DNA from: Kroppenstedtia sanguinis
GTDB taxonomy: Bacteria; Bacillota; Bacilli; Thermoactinomycetales; DSM-45169
Assembly (NCBI RefSeq): GCF_050433445.1
Contig: NZ_JBNPXF010000003.1
Coordinates: 127,848 to 191,847 of the forward strand
Reading direction: 5' to 3'
Length of the DNA stretch: 64,000 nucleotides
Position 1 is the stretch's first letter; each line of letters opens with the position of its first letter. Of the stretch, positions 1-8,391 are shown in pieces. The notes beneath the pieces are model-generated. The model was not told where the DNA came from, ran no database searches, and saw nothing but the letters and a program-made list of their open reading frames with translations. The position numbers and the translations under genes are program-made.

Positions 1-711
1 TACCGCTATGAATCCTCCGTTGAAAGAAGCATCAGTGATCTGTCCCTGGATATTTCCCGGGGAAAAAAGTTGGCGGTGATCGGGCGTAGCGGTGCCGGCA
101 AATCTACATTATTGAAGCTGATTCAGGGTGCTATCGTTCCGGAACAGGGTCAAGTAACGATCAACGGGATCCGTGTGGATCAATTTGGCAACGATATGCC
201 AAAATTGATTGCGGTGTTGAATCAACGTCCGTATCTGTTTGATACGACAGTGGCCAATAACATCCGCTTGGGGAAACCTGAAGCGACCGATGAAGAAATC
301 AGGAACGTAGCAAAGCAGGTGAAACTGGATCCATTGATCGAATCCTTGCCTTTGGGTTATCGTACCCCGATGCTGGAAACAGGGGACCGTTTCTCCGGCG
401 GGGAACGGCAGCGGATCGCATGGGCCCGCATCTTGTTGCAGGATACGCCGGTGATTATCTTGGATGAACCGACGGTGGGGCTGGACCCGGCTACGGAGAG
501 AGATTTGTTACGAACTGTTTTTCAAACCCTTCAAGGAAAAACACTTATTTGGATTACACACCATCTAGTAGGAGTAGAACAGATGGATGAAGTGGTCTTT
601 ATTGAGGAGGGTCAAGTTGAAATGCGTGGTTCCCATGAACATCTGCTGGAGACCGTCCCGCGTTATCGTCACCTGTATCAGCTGGATCGGCCCATTTTGG
701 CAGATGTCTGA
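1..711 (+). CDS. cydC: ABC exporter ATPase, CydC-like, 5' truncated
   Basis: The frame is open from base 1, so this is the C-terminal nucleotide-binding domain of a half-transporter whose membrane part lies outside the window. Visible motifs are Walker A GRSGAGKST (bases 82-108), a Q-loop LNQRPYLFD, signature SGGERQR, Walker B VIILDEPT with GLDP, and the switch histidine in ITHH. The C-terminus (YRHLYQLDRP) resembles CydC, one half of the CydDC thiol-reductant exporter needed for cytochrome bd assembly. The family is certain; the CydC assignment rests on C-terminal resemblance only, and another heterodimeric exporter is possible. A terminator follows directly, so this is the last gene of its operon. 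Confidence 0.75.
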   Translation, partial: YRYESSVERSISDLSLDISRGKKLAVIGRSGAGKSTLLKLIQGAIVPEQGQVTINGIRVDQFGNDMPKLIAVLNQRPYLFDTTVANNIRLGKPEATDEEIRNVAKQVKLDPLIESLPLGYRTPMLETGDRFSGGERQRIAWARILLQDTPVIILDEPTVGLDPATERDLLRTVFQTLQGKTLIWITHHLVGVEQMDEVVFIEEGQVEMRGSHEHLLETVPRYRHLYQLDRPILADV

Positions 712-721
712 CCTAGTAAAA

Positions 722-770
722 AACCTCCTTTGTGATCGGTTTTTTGCACACGAAGGAGGTTGATTTTTCT
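722..770 (+). terminator. Rho-independent terminator after the ABC exporter
   Basis: AACCTCCTT (722-730) pairs with AAGGAGGTT (753-761), extended by TGTG/CACA, and is followed by a T-rich run. Confidence 0.75.
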
Positions 771-1433
771 AGATGTTAAAATCAGGAAAAGAGAAGAATC
801 GCGAGGGAAGTTGATAATTTCTATCATGGAATGGATTCTTTTTAGAAGTAATGATATGTTTTTGAATGAAGAAAAGGAAAGGATAGATGCTTGTGAGGGT
901 GTGATGAAACCAGGGAAAAAGGGACGGATCTTCAGCGGGATAGCTACGTTACTTGTTAGATTATTATATCGAGGAAAAAGGTCTCCCCACAAAAGTGGAA
1001 ATGACAACAAAGACGCTTGGTCCTCATGAAAGAGGATCAAGTGAAGAGGAGCCATCCAGATCTGACCCTGAGGATCAAAGTCGGTTTCTGGAGGCGATCG
1101 GAGGAGCAGGACAGTTTGATTTCCTACAAAGAGTGCAAAGGATCTCCGCCGTTCCACTTAACCGGCCCTGGTTACCACACAAAATATGGCTTATCAACAG
1201 CCCGATTGAAAGAAACCCCAGTCCATCTTTTGACAGGGGTTTCTTCGTGATTTTACTTACCTTGCGGGATCTCGTTCTCAGTACAAACCGCTTCTGAGGG
1301 AGAATGAATTCCCTATTTTTACAGGGTTGAATATTTTGATTATTTGGTATTATCCTACTACCACAAGTTGTCCTTTTGGAAGTTTTGTGCCATGTGCCGT
1401 TTCGAGTGAGGAAAAAGAAAAATAGATTAATAT
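771..1433. other. Intergenic, no supported gene; degenerate repeat remnant
   Basis: Several overlapping open frames exist on both strands, but none has a good ribosome binding site or a recognisable protein. Bases about 1085-1205 carry a worn copy of the window's intergenic repeat: a diverged CAAAGAG-GCAAAGG core near 1115 and a right-end remnant AATATGGCTTATCAACAGCC near 1178-1198. Confidence 0.5.
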
Positions 1434-1449
1434 AAAGGAGCGTGATCTT

Positions 1450-2241
1450 TTGGCAACCAAGATTTTTATTGATCCCGGACATGGTGGAAACGATGCGGGT
1501 GCGGGAGGAAACGGTTTGCAAGAGAAGGATGTCACTTTGAAGATCGCCTTGGAAACTCGCCGAATCCTTGTGGAAGAATACGAGGGTGTCACTGTTAAAA
1601 TGAGCCGTGAGAAGGATGCCACAGTTTCACTGAACCAACGGACCAATGCAGCGAATAACTGGAATGCCACCTTTTTTCTCTCCATTCATATCAATGCCGG
1701 AGGGGGCACGGGATTTGAGTCCTATCGGTATGTCCAGAATGGCTCCTCCACCACCATGACGGCACAAAAAAATATCCATGCTGCTGTGCTGTCTGCCTCG
1801 AATTGGAAAGACCGGGGCCAAAAGTGGGCAAACCTTCATGTTCTCCGGGAATCCAAGATGCCAGCTGTGCTGACGGAGAACGGATTTATCGATACCGCAA
1901 GTGATGCCGCCAAGTTGAAAGATACCTCTTTTTTGAAAAAGCTGGGTCGTGCTCATGCGCAGGGACTCGCCAAAACTTTTGGCTTGAAGAAAAAAGCACC
2001 TCCTCCGTCGACGGGAACACTTTATCGGATTATCGCCGGTTCCTACTCTGACAGGGCTACTGCAGAGAATCAGCAAAGCTCCCTGCAAAAAAAGGGCATC
2101 GACACTTGGCTCTGGGAGTATGAGAAGGGGAAGTACCGCGTGGTTGCAGGAAGCTATTCCCAAAAAAGTGAAGCGGACAAAGTATCGGCAGATCTAAAAA
2201 AGAAGGGCATCGACAATTGGATTGCCGTCGTTAAACAGTAA
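1450..2241 (+). CDS. N-acetylmuramoyl-L-alanine amidase with SPOR repeats, CwlC-like
   Basis: Predicted zinc amidase (Amidase_3) that cuts the MurNAc-L-Ala bond of peptidoglycan. The expected metal and catalytic residues are visible: His11 in DPGHGG, Glu25 in LQEKD, His80 in SIHINAG and Glu143 in LTENGF. The C-terminal 70 residues are two about 35-residue SPOR halves (YRIIAGSYSD..., YRVVAGSYSQ...), which in this family bind peptide-stripped glycan. There is no signal peptide. That, the 263-residue length and the domain order match Bacillus CwlC, a mother-cell lysis amidase made late in sporulation; the sporulation role is inferred. The TTG start is chosen because AAAGGAG (1434-1440) lies 9 bases upstream. 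Confidence 0.9.
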   Translation: MATKIFIDPGHGGNDAGAGGNGLQEKDVTLKIALETRRILVEEYEGVTVKMSREKDATVSLNQRTNAANNWNATFFLSIHINAGGGTGFESYRYVQNGSSTTMTAQKNIHAAVLSASNWKDRGQKWANLHVLRESKMPAVLTENGFIDTASDAAKLKDTSFLKKLGRAHAQGLAKTFGLKKKAPPPSTGTLYRIIAGSYSDRATAENQQSSLQKKGIDTWLWEYEKGKYRVVAGSYSQKSEADKVSADLKKKGIDNWIAVVKQ

Positions 2242-2248
2242 ATATAGG

Positions 2249-2278
2249 AACCCGGGCAGAGATCATCCTGCCCGGGTT
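2249..2278 (+). terminator. Strong hairpin after the amidase
   Basis: AACCCGGGCAG and CTGCCCGGGTT form an 11-bp perfect stem 7 bases after the stop codon. It lacks a clear T-run, so termination efficiency is uncertain. Confidence 0.6.
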
Positions 2279-2301
2279 ACGCGATGTCACCGATGGGTGA
2301 A

Positions 2302-2515
2302 CTACTGCCTCTTCAGGCGACTTTGATCTTGTTTTTCAGCAAGGCGGAGGCAGGATGGTGGGGCGACTCCGATCTCTTACAAAGAGCGCATAGCGAGACC
2401 GGGAACGGAGTGACCTTGGCGAGACTTGTGCCCTATGGGTACAAAGGCGAATCAAATCCCCACCATCCTTACCTTTCTGTGATTTTCCACACAATGTTCT
2501 CTGAGGGGGCACTAC
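2302..2515. repeat. Family-B intergenic repeat, copy 1
   Basis: The ends are inverted: CTACTGCCTCTTCAGG at the left and CTGAGGGGGCACTA at the right. The centre carries GATCTCTTACAAAGAGCGCA, the palindromic core shared with the MITE-like family A. The copy is enlarged by an insertion after the core (about 2390-2445). No coding potential is seen. Confidence 0.65.
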
Positions 2516-2533
2516 TTCGTTTATAGCCTGAAC

Positions 2534-2592
2534 CAGGCGTGTTGATTAGCCGCATTTTAGGCAGGAAATAAAGTCGGGATGGTGGGACGGCT
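2534..2592. repeat. Truncated MITE-like family-A end
   Basis: The terminal sequence CAGGCGTGTTGATTAGCC followed by the conserved subterminal TTTTAGGCAGGAAATAA and GGGATGGTGGGACGGCT is present. The rest of the element is missing. Confidence 0.75.
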
Positions 2593-2700
2593 GGAACCGG
2601 CCAGGCGGATGAAAAAAGCATGTTGGAGGCGATTCGCCGAGCTATGGAACTGGCTCCCAAAAGAAGTTGATATAACGAAATTGACGCCATTGAACAGCGA
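2593..2700 (+). pseudogene. Possible decayed gene tail
   Basis: One frame reads as a plausible C-terminus (DEKSMLEAIRRAMELAPKRS, stop near 2670) with no start or upstream body. It begins where the truncated family-A repeat ends, as if a gene were cut by the repeat. No family is recognised. Confidence 0.25.
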
Positions 2701-2710
2701 AAATACGGGA

Positions 2711-2744
2711 GGCTCGGGTGAAGGGGATTTTGCCCGGGTTTTTT
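2711..2744 (+). terminator. Rho-independent terminator
   Basis: CTCGGG (2713-2718) pairs with CCCGGG (2733-2738, one wobble) followed by six T. It fits the vanished gene that ended upstream. Confidence 0.6.
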
Positions 2745-2869
2745 CATTACGATGAGTTGACAGCCAAATCTAAATACACTAAAATCATGGGCGGGTTGAA
2801 TTGGAAAAAATATGTGAGAGGGTGAAATTTCTATAAATCGGTTTTTCCAAATGTGAAGGGGGATTCAGA

Positions 2870-3910
2870 TTGACAGTAGCATTTAGCAGTTTGGAAGTGG
2901 CAGATCTATACCAGATGGAACATTTCTACAGAGTCTATTTTCATTTTCGTAGAAAATACACCTCCATCGATCGTCGATCGGTTCGCTTGGAAAAAGGATC
3001 CTTTCAACTGGAACTGACGCAAGGAGATGCTGCGCACAAGAAGGGTTCCACCCAGCCATGGGTCACTCTGGAAGTTCCGGACGTCCATCAAGAAAAGTAC
3101 CGTTTGGAAACCTGCGGGCTTACCATCCAATCATCAGATCAGAATCCCTCGGAACTGGAAGTGGCAGATCCAGAGGAAAACAGGATCCGGATCCGGAGAG
3201 GGATTGATCCCGTAGCTGATCCTGACATTCAAGCGGTCATTTTTGATCTGGATGGTACCTTGATCGATAGTGAACCCAATTATTTTGTGGCTGAAAAGAA
3301 GTTGCTAGAAGAGTACGGAATCCATGATTTTAACCTGGAAATGAAGAAAAAATACATCGGGCGCAGTTCAAGAACCATGCTGGAAGATTTCATAGAGGCG
3401 TATCAGATCAGGGATTCCGTTGAGGTGTTATTAAACAAGAAGAACCGATACTACATCGAGATTGCGGAACAACAGACCACAGTCTACCCCGAAATGAAAC
3501 GATTTTTGCAGTACCTGCGGAAAGAGGATTACCCTGTGGCCCTCGCTTCTGGATCCTCACCGGAGATTCTCGACAGCATCTTATCCGTTACCGGTTTGCA
3601 AGATTCTTTTGACGTGGTGTTATCCTCTGAGACCCTCCAGAGAGGAAAACCGCATCCCGATGTATTTCTTGAAGCGGCCAAACAGCTGGGGATCCCTCCG
3701 GAACACTGTTTAGTGATCGAAGATTCCCAATACGGGGTGGAGGCGGCCAAAAGAGCTTTCATGTATTGCATAGCCATCCCTTATCTGATCGATTCGCCTC
3801 TATCTGACCATTTTACGATGGCAGATCTGCTGTTTCGAGAGGGGATGGAATCTTTCACCGCCGAAAAAGCCTATCGGTGGTTGCAAGAGAAAAAGGGCGC
3901 TGCGGTTTGA
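2870..3910 (+). CDS. VOC-like domain fused to a HAD phosphatase
   Basis: Residues about 1-110 resemble a single glyoxalase/VOC module (FSSLEVADLYQMEHFY..., VTLEVPDVHQEKY, ELEVADPEENRIRI). Residues about 118-346 are a HAD subclass I hydrolase: nucleophile Asp126 and acid Asp128 in FDLDGTLIDS, ALASGSS (motif II), KPHPDVF (motif III) and VIEDSQYG (motif IV). The cap is helical, as in beta-phosphoglucomutase-like phosphatases. The substrate is not evident; the VOC part may bind a small ligand. The TTG start follows GAAGGGGG at 2855-2862. Single gene, closed by a terminator. Confidence 0.85.
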   Translation: MTVAFSSLEVADLYQMEHFYRVYFHFRRKYTSIDRRSVRLEKGSFQLELTQGDAAHKKGSTQPWVTLEVPDVHQEKYRLETCGLTIQSSDQNPSELEVADPEENRIRIRRGIDPVADPDIQAVIFDLDGTLIDSEPNYFVAEKKLLEEYGIHDFNLEMKKKYIGRSSRTMLEDFIEAYQIRDSVEVLLNKKNRYYIEIAEQQTTVYPEMKRFLQYLRKEDYPVALASGSSPEILDSILSVTGLQDSFDVVLSSETLQRGKPHPDVFLEAAKQLGIPPEHCLVIEDSQYGVEAAKRAFMYCIAIPYLIDSPLSDHFTMADLLFREGMESFTAEKAYRWLQEKKGAAV

Positions 3911-3943
3911 TATTTCATTTCCCGGAGAAAGGGGTTACGATCC

Positions 3944-3975
3944 AAAGCACTTTGCATCTGCAAAGTGCTTTTTTT
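3944..3975 (+). terminator. Rho-independent terminator
   Basis: A 13-bp stem AAAGCACTTTGCA / TGCAAAGTGCTTT with an almost absent loop, followed by seven T. Confidence 0.85.
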
Positions 3976-4127
3976 GAGTGTGGGCGATTACCCTGCTACT
4001 GTACAGGCAGAGCCGATTGCATGGACTTCATCACAGCATTGTACAACGTCGGTTCAAAAAAAGGGATGAAAACGAAATCATCACCAAAAATGGGGTGATA
4101 CAATGATAGTACGAAAGGAGGTATATG

Positions 4128-6191
4128 ATGCAGCTGGATAGCCGAAGTCAGTATCTCCTGCGAGAAGTAATGGCAAATCCGAATATCCGAAGCAAAGAAC
4201 TAGAAACCAAGCTTCGATTGAGTCGAAGGCAACTGGGTTACAGTTTTGAAAAAATCAATGAGTGGCTCTACGATCAGTCCCTTCCGAAAATTGAGAGGAC
4301 GAAACAGGGTGGATTCTTGGTGGAGCCAGAACTCTTGTCCAAACTTGAACTGGACAAAGATCCGAGTCATGAAGATATAAAGGAACAATCGAAAAGCAAA
4401 AGAGTGAATATGATTCTGTTTATGTTATTAAGCCGAATCGAAGAGTTATCCCTGACTCATTTTACAAGTGAATTGAAAGTGAGCAAAAATACAGTACTCG
4501 ACGATCTGAAAAAAGCAAAAATTTTTGCGTCCCGTTATGGGCTGAATCTCCGCTATTCGCGAAAGTTCGGATATCTGCTGGAAGGAAAAGAATTTAATCT
4601 GCGAAAATTAATGATTTTGACCATGTACAGGGTCCTGGAAATGGACCATGGTCCAAGCAGAGTAAAGCAGCTCGCTGAGTTATCCGCAGAGGAAGTGAAT
4701 GAACTTCAGACCCGTGTAGAGAAGGTCGAAGGTAAATTGAATTTAAAGTTTACCGATGAAAAGATTATATCGATTCCCTATATTCTCGCACTGATCTTGC
4801 GAAGGGTGAAACAGGGGAAGAGAATCAGCCCCTTTCATATACACTACGATGAAATTTCCGATACAAAAGAATACTGGGCCACGGAGGAGATTCTTTATCA
4901 TTTCGAGGATGTGCCAGAAGAAGAAAGGTTTTTTATCACGTTGCACCTTCTCACAGCTAACGTCATTTGGTCGTCTGAGGATCCGACAGAAGAGAACATT
5001 CCAAAATTAGCTCAGGCGTTGGAGGAGATGCTTCTCCTATTTGAACGAACCACATTTATTTTTCTGCAAGATAAGGAGCGCTTGATCCATAAGCTTTTGC
5101 TTCACATGAAGCCGGCTTACTATCGGATCAAGTATCAATTGACGGAAGTAAATGACCTCCATGAAATCGTTAACAAGGATTTTAAAGAGCTGCATCATTT
5201 GGTGCAAAAGTCGACCCAGCCTCTCGCCGATTTGATCGGCAGCGAAATTCCTGAAAGCGAAACCATCTACCTGACGATGTTGATCGGTGGCTGGCTCACC
5301 AAGCAGGGAGACAGTTTCCGTAAAAAGGTGAAAGCGCTGGTGGTATGCCCAAAGGGCGTCTCCGTCTCCAGACTCATGCTGAGCACGTTAAAGGATTTGT
5401 TCCCGGAGTTTGTGTTTCTGGATTCATTATCCGTGCGGGAATTTCAACATTATGGATTGGACTATGATGTGGTTTTCTCACCAGTTTTTCTGGAGACAAA
5501 GAAAGAGCTGTTCATCGCCCATGCGATGATGGAAAAAGAAGAAAGAATTCGCTTGCGTAAACAAGTGATGTTGCAGCTCTATGGATATACGCCCCATCAT
5601 TTACATTTGGAAGAAATTCTCGAAATCGTAGAAAAACATGTAACAGTGAAGGATCGGCCCTCTCTTGCCAAAGAGTTACGAGAATATCTCAGCCGGGATG
5701 AAGCATCAGGGAACCATGGCCAACAAGTAGGTTTGTCGAATCCCAATTTATATGAATTGATTACGCCGGATACGATTACCCTCAAGCATTCTGTCCATTC
5801 GTGGGAGGATGGAATTAAGACCGCATCGGAACCTCTCTTGCAGCAGGGAAGCATCACCAAAAATTATGTGGAAGCTATGATTCGTCATTGCCAGACGGAT
5901 CCTTACATTGTGATCAGCCCTCACATGGCGATCCCCCACGCCTCACCGGATGAAGGCGTGAAAGAAGTTTCGATGAGTCTGCTCCGACTGAAACGAGGAG
6001 TGGAATTCGCGAAGGATTACTCCATTCATCTGGTGATTATCATTGCGGCGATGGCTAAAAATCAGCATTTGCGGGCCTTGATGCAATTGATGGAATTGGC
6101 TGCAAATCCAGAAGATCGCAATGCTATGATCCAAGCGCGATCCGCAACAGACATCCATGAAATCATTAAAAATTATGCCGAATCAAGTTGA
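4128..6191 (+). CDS. PRD-containing transcriptional regulator with PTS EIIB and EIIA domains
   Basis: Multidomain regulator of the MtlR/LicR class. The order is: N-terminal HTH (about 1-60), a second Mga-like HTH (about 90-155, LTHFTSELKVSKNTVLDDL), PRD1 and PRD2 (about 195-400), an EIIB-like domain with a cysteine (VVCPKGVSVSRLM), and an EIIA-like domain with the phosphorylatable His in AIPHASPDEG. Such proteins activate their own PTS operon according to phosphorylation by HPr and the cognate EII. It leads the galactitol-type PTS operon that follows. Two ATGs are adjacent; the second (4128) is preferred because AAAGGAGG ends at 4121. An inverted repeat ATCACC/GGTGAT (4080-4099) just upstream could be an operator. 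Confidence 0.9.
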   Translation: MQLDSRSQYLLREVMANPNIRSKELETKLRLSRRQLGYSFEKINEWLYDQSLPKIERTKQGGFLVEPELLSKLELDKDPSHEDIKEQSKSKRVNMILFMLLSRIEELSLTHFTSELKVSKNTVLDDLKKAKIFASRYGLNLRYSRKFGYLLEGKEFNLRKLMILTMYRVLEMDHGPSRVKQLAELSAEEVNELQTRVEKVEGKLNLKFTDEKIISIPYILALILRRVKQGKRISPFHIHYDEISDTKEYWATEEILYHFEDVPEEERFFITLHLLTANVIWSSEDPTEENIPKLAQALEEMLLLFERTTFIFLQDKERLIHKLLLHMKPAYYRIKYQLTEVNDLHEIVNKDFKELHHLVQKSTQPLADLIGSEIPESETIYLTMLIGGWLTKQGDSFRKKVKALVVCPKGVSVSRLMLSTLKDLFPEFVFLDSLSVREFQHYGLDYDVVFSPVFLETKKELFIAHAMMEKEERIRLRKQVMLQLYGYTPHHLHLEEILEIVEKHVTVKDRPSLAKELREYLSRDEASGNHGQQVGLSNPNLYELITPDTITLKHSVHSWEDGIKTASEPLLQQGSITKNYVEAMIRHCQTDPYIVISPHMAIPHASPDEGVKEVSMSLLRLKRGVEFAKDYSIHLVIIIAAMAKNQHLRALMQLMELAANPEDRNAMIQARSATDIHEIIKNYAESS

Positions 6192-6236
6192 AACCAAGAT
6201 TTCAACGAAGAGACAGACATAGAGGTGAGGAAGCAA

Positions 6237-6719
6237 GTGAGGGATTTATACTTCGATGAATCATTGATTTTGAAAGACTTGCAGGCCCAAAGCCCAGATG
6301 AGGTACTGGAATTGATGGCTGCCAACCTGCTGGCCAAAGGACTGGTGAAAGAGAGTTTCGTAACGGCAGTCGTCGACAGGGAAGGAAAGTTTGCGACGGG
6401 TTTACCCACCCACGGAGTGTCCGTGGCGATCCCTCATACGGATCCGGAACACGTCAAACACCAGACCCTCAGTTTAGGAATATTAAAAGAACCGGTTGAT
6501 TTTGGAATTATGGGTGAAGCCACGGCCCAAACTCCAGTCAAGTTAGTGTTTATGCTTGCAATGGCTGAACAGGACAGTCAGCTGTCCCTGCTTCAGAAGT
6601 TAATGGGGATTTTTCAGAATCCAGAAATCCTATGGTCACTTGCAGAGTCGGAGGATCGATCCCATATCAAAAGGATACTGGTTGATCAACTGGCTGTGAT
6701 TGTAAAGGAGGTGAACTGA
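6237..6719 (+). CDS. gatA: PTS EIIA component, galactitol/fructose type
   Basis: A PTS_EIIA_2 domain covers the whole protein. The phosphorylation-site histidine is His67 in VAIPHTDPEH (counting from this start). It passes phosphate from HPr to the EIIB encoded next. GTG at 6237 is preferred over GTG 6225 because AGGTGAGG (6223-6230) would sit on top of the earlier start but 6 bases before the later one. The stop is 1 base from the EIIB start, so the two are translationally coupled. Confidence 0.88.
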   Translation: MRDLYFDESLILKDLQAQSPDEVLELMAANLLAKGLVKESFVTAVVDREGKFATGLPTHGVSVAIPHTDPEHVKHQTLSLGILKEPVDFGIMGEATAQTPVKLVFMLAMAEQDSQLSLLQKLMGIFQNPEILWSLAESEDRSHIKRILVDQLAVIVKEVN

Positions 6720-6720
6720 C

Positions 6721-7005
6721 ATGAAGAAAAAACAGGTGTTGGTCGCATGTGGAGCTGGTATTGCCACTTCCACCGTTGTTAATAACGCAATTGAAGAGAT
6801 CTGCAGAGCGAACGGTATCCAGTGCGATCTCGTGCAAATCAAAATTACAGAAGTGGGTTCATATCTGGATACAGCCGATTTATTAATCAGTACTACGATC
6901 GTTCAAAAAGAATATCCTTTTCCCGTCATCAATGGTAGAGCTTTTCTGACCGGAATCGGATTGGATGATGTAAAGAAACAAATCCTTGAAGAACTGAAAA
7001 AATAA
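6721..7005 (+). CDS. gatB: PTS EIIB component, galactitol type
   Basis: Small cytosolic EIIB (94 residues) with the phosphocysteine Cys10 in VACGAGIATSTVV, the P-loop of the lactose/galactitol EIIB fold. It takes phosphate from EIIA and gives it to the incoming sugar bound by EIIC. Length and motif match GatB. AAGGAGG precedes the ATG inside the end of the EIIA gene. Confidence 0.92.
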   Translation: MKKKQVLVACGAGIATSTVVNNAIEEICRANGIQCDLVQIKITEVGSYLDTADLLISTTIVQKEYPFPVINGRAFLTGIGLDDVKKQILEELKK

Positions 7006-7013
7006 CTTCTGTT

Positions 7014-7054
7014 CTTCCCGGTTCCGTATCTGCTGAAAGTATGGGATCGGGAAG
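7014..7054 (+). other. Intercistronic stem-loop before EIIC
   Basis: CTTCCCG (7014-7020) pairs with CGGGAAG (7048-7054) in the 74-base gap between EIIB and EIIC. There is no T-run, so this is more likely an mRNA processing or stability element than a terminator. Confidence 0.4.
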
Positions 7055-7079
7055 TTTCAACAGCTGAGGAGGAACCCCT

Positions 7080-8342
7080 ATGCAAACGATGATCGATGCT
7101 CTGCAAGCTTTTCTCGATCTGGGAGCAACTGTGATCTTGCCGGTGGTCATTTTCTTACTCGGTCTGTTGTTTGGGCAAAAACCCAGCAAGGCCTTTCGTG
7201 CCGGGTTGACCATTGGTGTTGCTTTTGTAGGGATCTTTTTGATTGTCGATCTGCTCGTAAACAACTTGGGTCCGGCTGCTCACGGGATGGTGAAGCGATT
7301 CGGGGTTGAATTGAGTGTAATTGATGTAGGTTGGCCCGCCGCCGCTTCTATTTCGTGGGCTTCGCCCATTGCAGCATTTGTACTTCCCCTCGGTTTGGCA
7401 CTAAACGTGATCATGCTTGTCACGAGAACGACCAAAACCATGAACGTAGACATCTGGAATTTTTGGCATTTTTCCTTTATGGGTGCGATTGTATACGCTT
7501 TATCTGGAAGTATCATTCAGGGGTTGATCGCGGCACTCCTATTCGAAATCATTTGTTTGAAGATTGCGGATTGGACGGCTCCCATGCTTGAAAAATATTT
7601 TGATCTTCCGGGAATCTCGGTTGCGACAGGAAGCACGGTTTCTTATGCTCCTCTCGGCATTCCGCTGGTAAGGCTAGTTCAAAAAATACCGGTCGTAAAA
7701 AACTGGAATGCAGATCCGGAAACGATTCAAAAGAGATTTGGCATCTTCGGTGAACCGATTTTTATGGGGTTGGCCCTCGGTGTGGCACTGGGCTTGTTGG
7801 CGGGTTATTCCGTGGGCGAAACGATTGAGATCGGAATGGCGATGGCTGCGGTGATGGTGCTAATGCCTCGAATGGTGAAACTCTTGATGGAAGGCCTGAT
7901 GCCTATTTCAGAGTCAGCCCGTAATCTGCTTCAGAAAAAATTTGGGGCGCAAAACATCTATATTGGATTGGATGCGGCTGTTGCGATTGGACATCCGGCG
8001 GTCATTTCAACGGCGCTGATCCTGGTACCGATCACGGTGGCTATAGCGGTTTTTCTGCCGGGTAATAACGTACTGCCATTCGGCGACTTGGCCACCATTC
8101 CATTTATAGTGGCTTTTATTGTTGGGGCTGCGCGGGGAAATATCGTTCACTCCGTACTTGTCGGTACCGTCCTGATCGCATTATCCCTGTACATGGCAAC
8201 GGATATTGCAGCATTTCACACGCAGATGGCTGTAGATGCCAAGTTTAATATGCCGGAAGGAGCAAACACCATCTCCAGCATTGACCAGGGTGGAAACTTG
8301 ATCAACTACGTTCTATACAAGCTGTTTGCCTTGATTAACTAA
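7080..8342 (+). CDS. gatC: PTS EIIC component, galactitol permease
   Basis: Polytopic membrane permease (420 residues, about ten hydrophobic segments) forming the sugar channel of the PTS. Landmarks shared with enterobacterial GatC are TIGVAFVGI, VNVDIWN-x-WH, FGIFGEP, NNVLPFGDLATI and the late SSIDQGG. It lies directly after EIIA and EIIB and before two polyol-type dehydrogenases, so a galactitol-like hexitol is the probable substrate; another hexitol cannot be excluded. The ATG follows GAGGAGG. Confidence 0.92.
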   Translation: MQTMIDALQAFLDLGATVILPVVIFLLGLLFGQKPSKAFRAGLTIGVAFVGIFLIVDLLVNNLGPAAHGMVKRFGVELSVIDVGWPAAASISWASPIAAFVLPLGLALNVIMLVTRTTKTMNVDIWNFWHFSFMGAIVYALSGSIIQGLIAALLFEIICLKIADWTAPMLEKYFDLPGISVATGSTVSYAPLGIPLVRLVQKIPVVKNWNADPETIQKRFGIFGEPIFMGLALGVALGLLAGYSVGETIEIGMAMAAVMVLMPRMVKLLMEGLMPISESARNLLQKKFGAQNIYIGLDAAVAIGHPAVISTALILVPITVAIAVFLPGNNVLPFGDLATIPFIVAFIVGAARGNIVHSVLVGTVLIALSLYMATDIAAFHTQMAVDAKFNMPEGANTISSIDQGGNLINYVLYKLFALIN

Positions 8343-8391
8343 TCGAAAACCCTGAATCCAGGGAATCTTTTTGGAGAGTCCAGGAGGTATT

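Noticed and set aside
678..1157. Open frames on both strands between the ABC exporter and the amidase
   Set aside because: No ribosome site or recognisable protein; they run through a terminator and a worn repeat.
2469..2747. 92-residue minus-strand frame
   Set aside because: It is made of repeat sequence and the reverse of a terminator.
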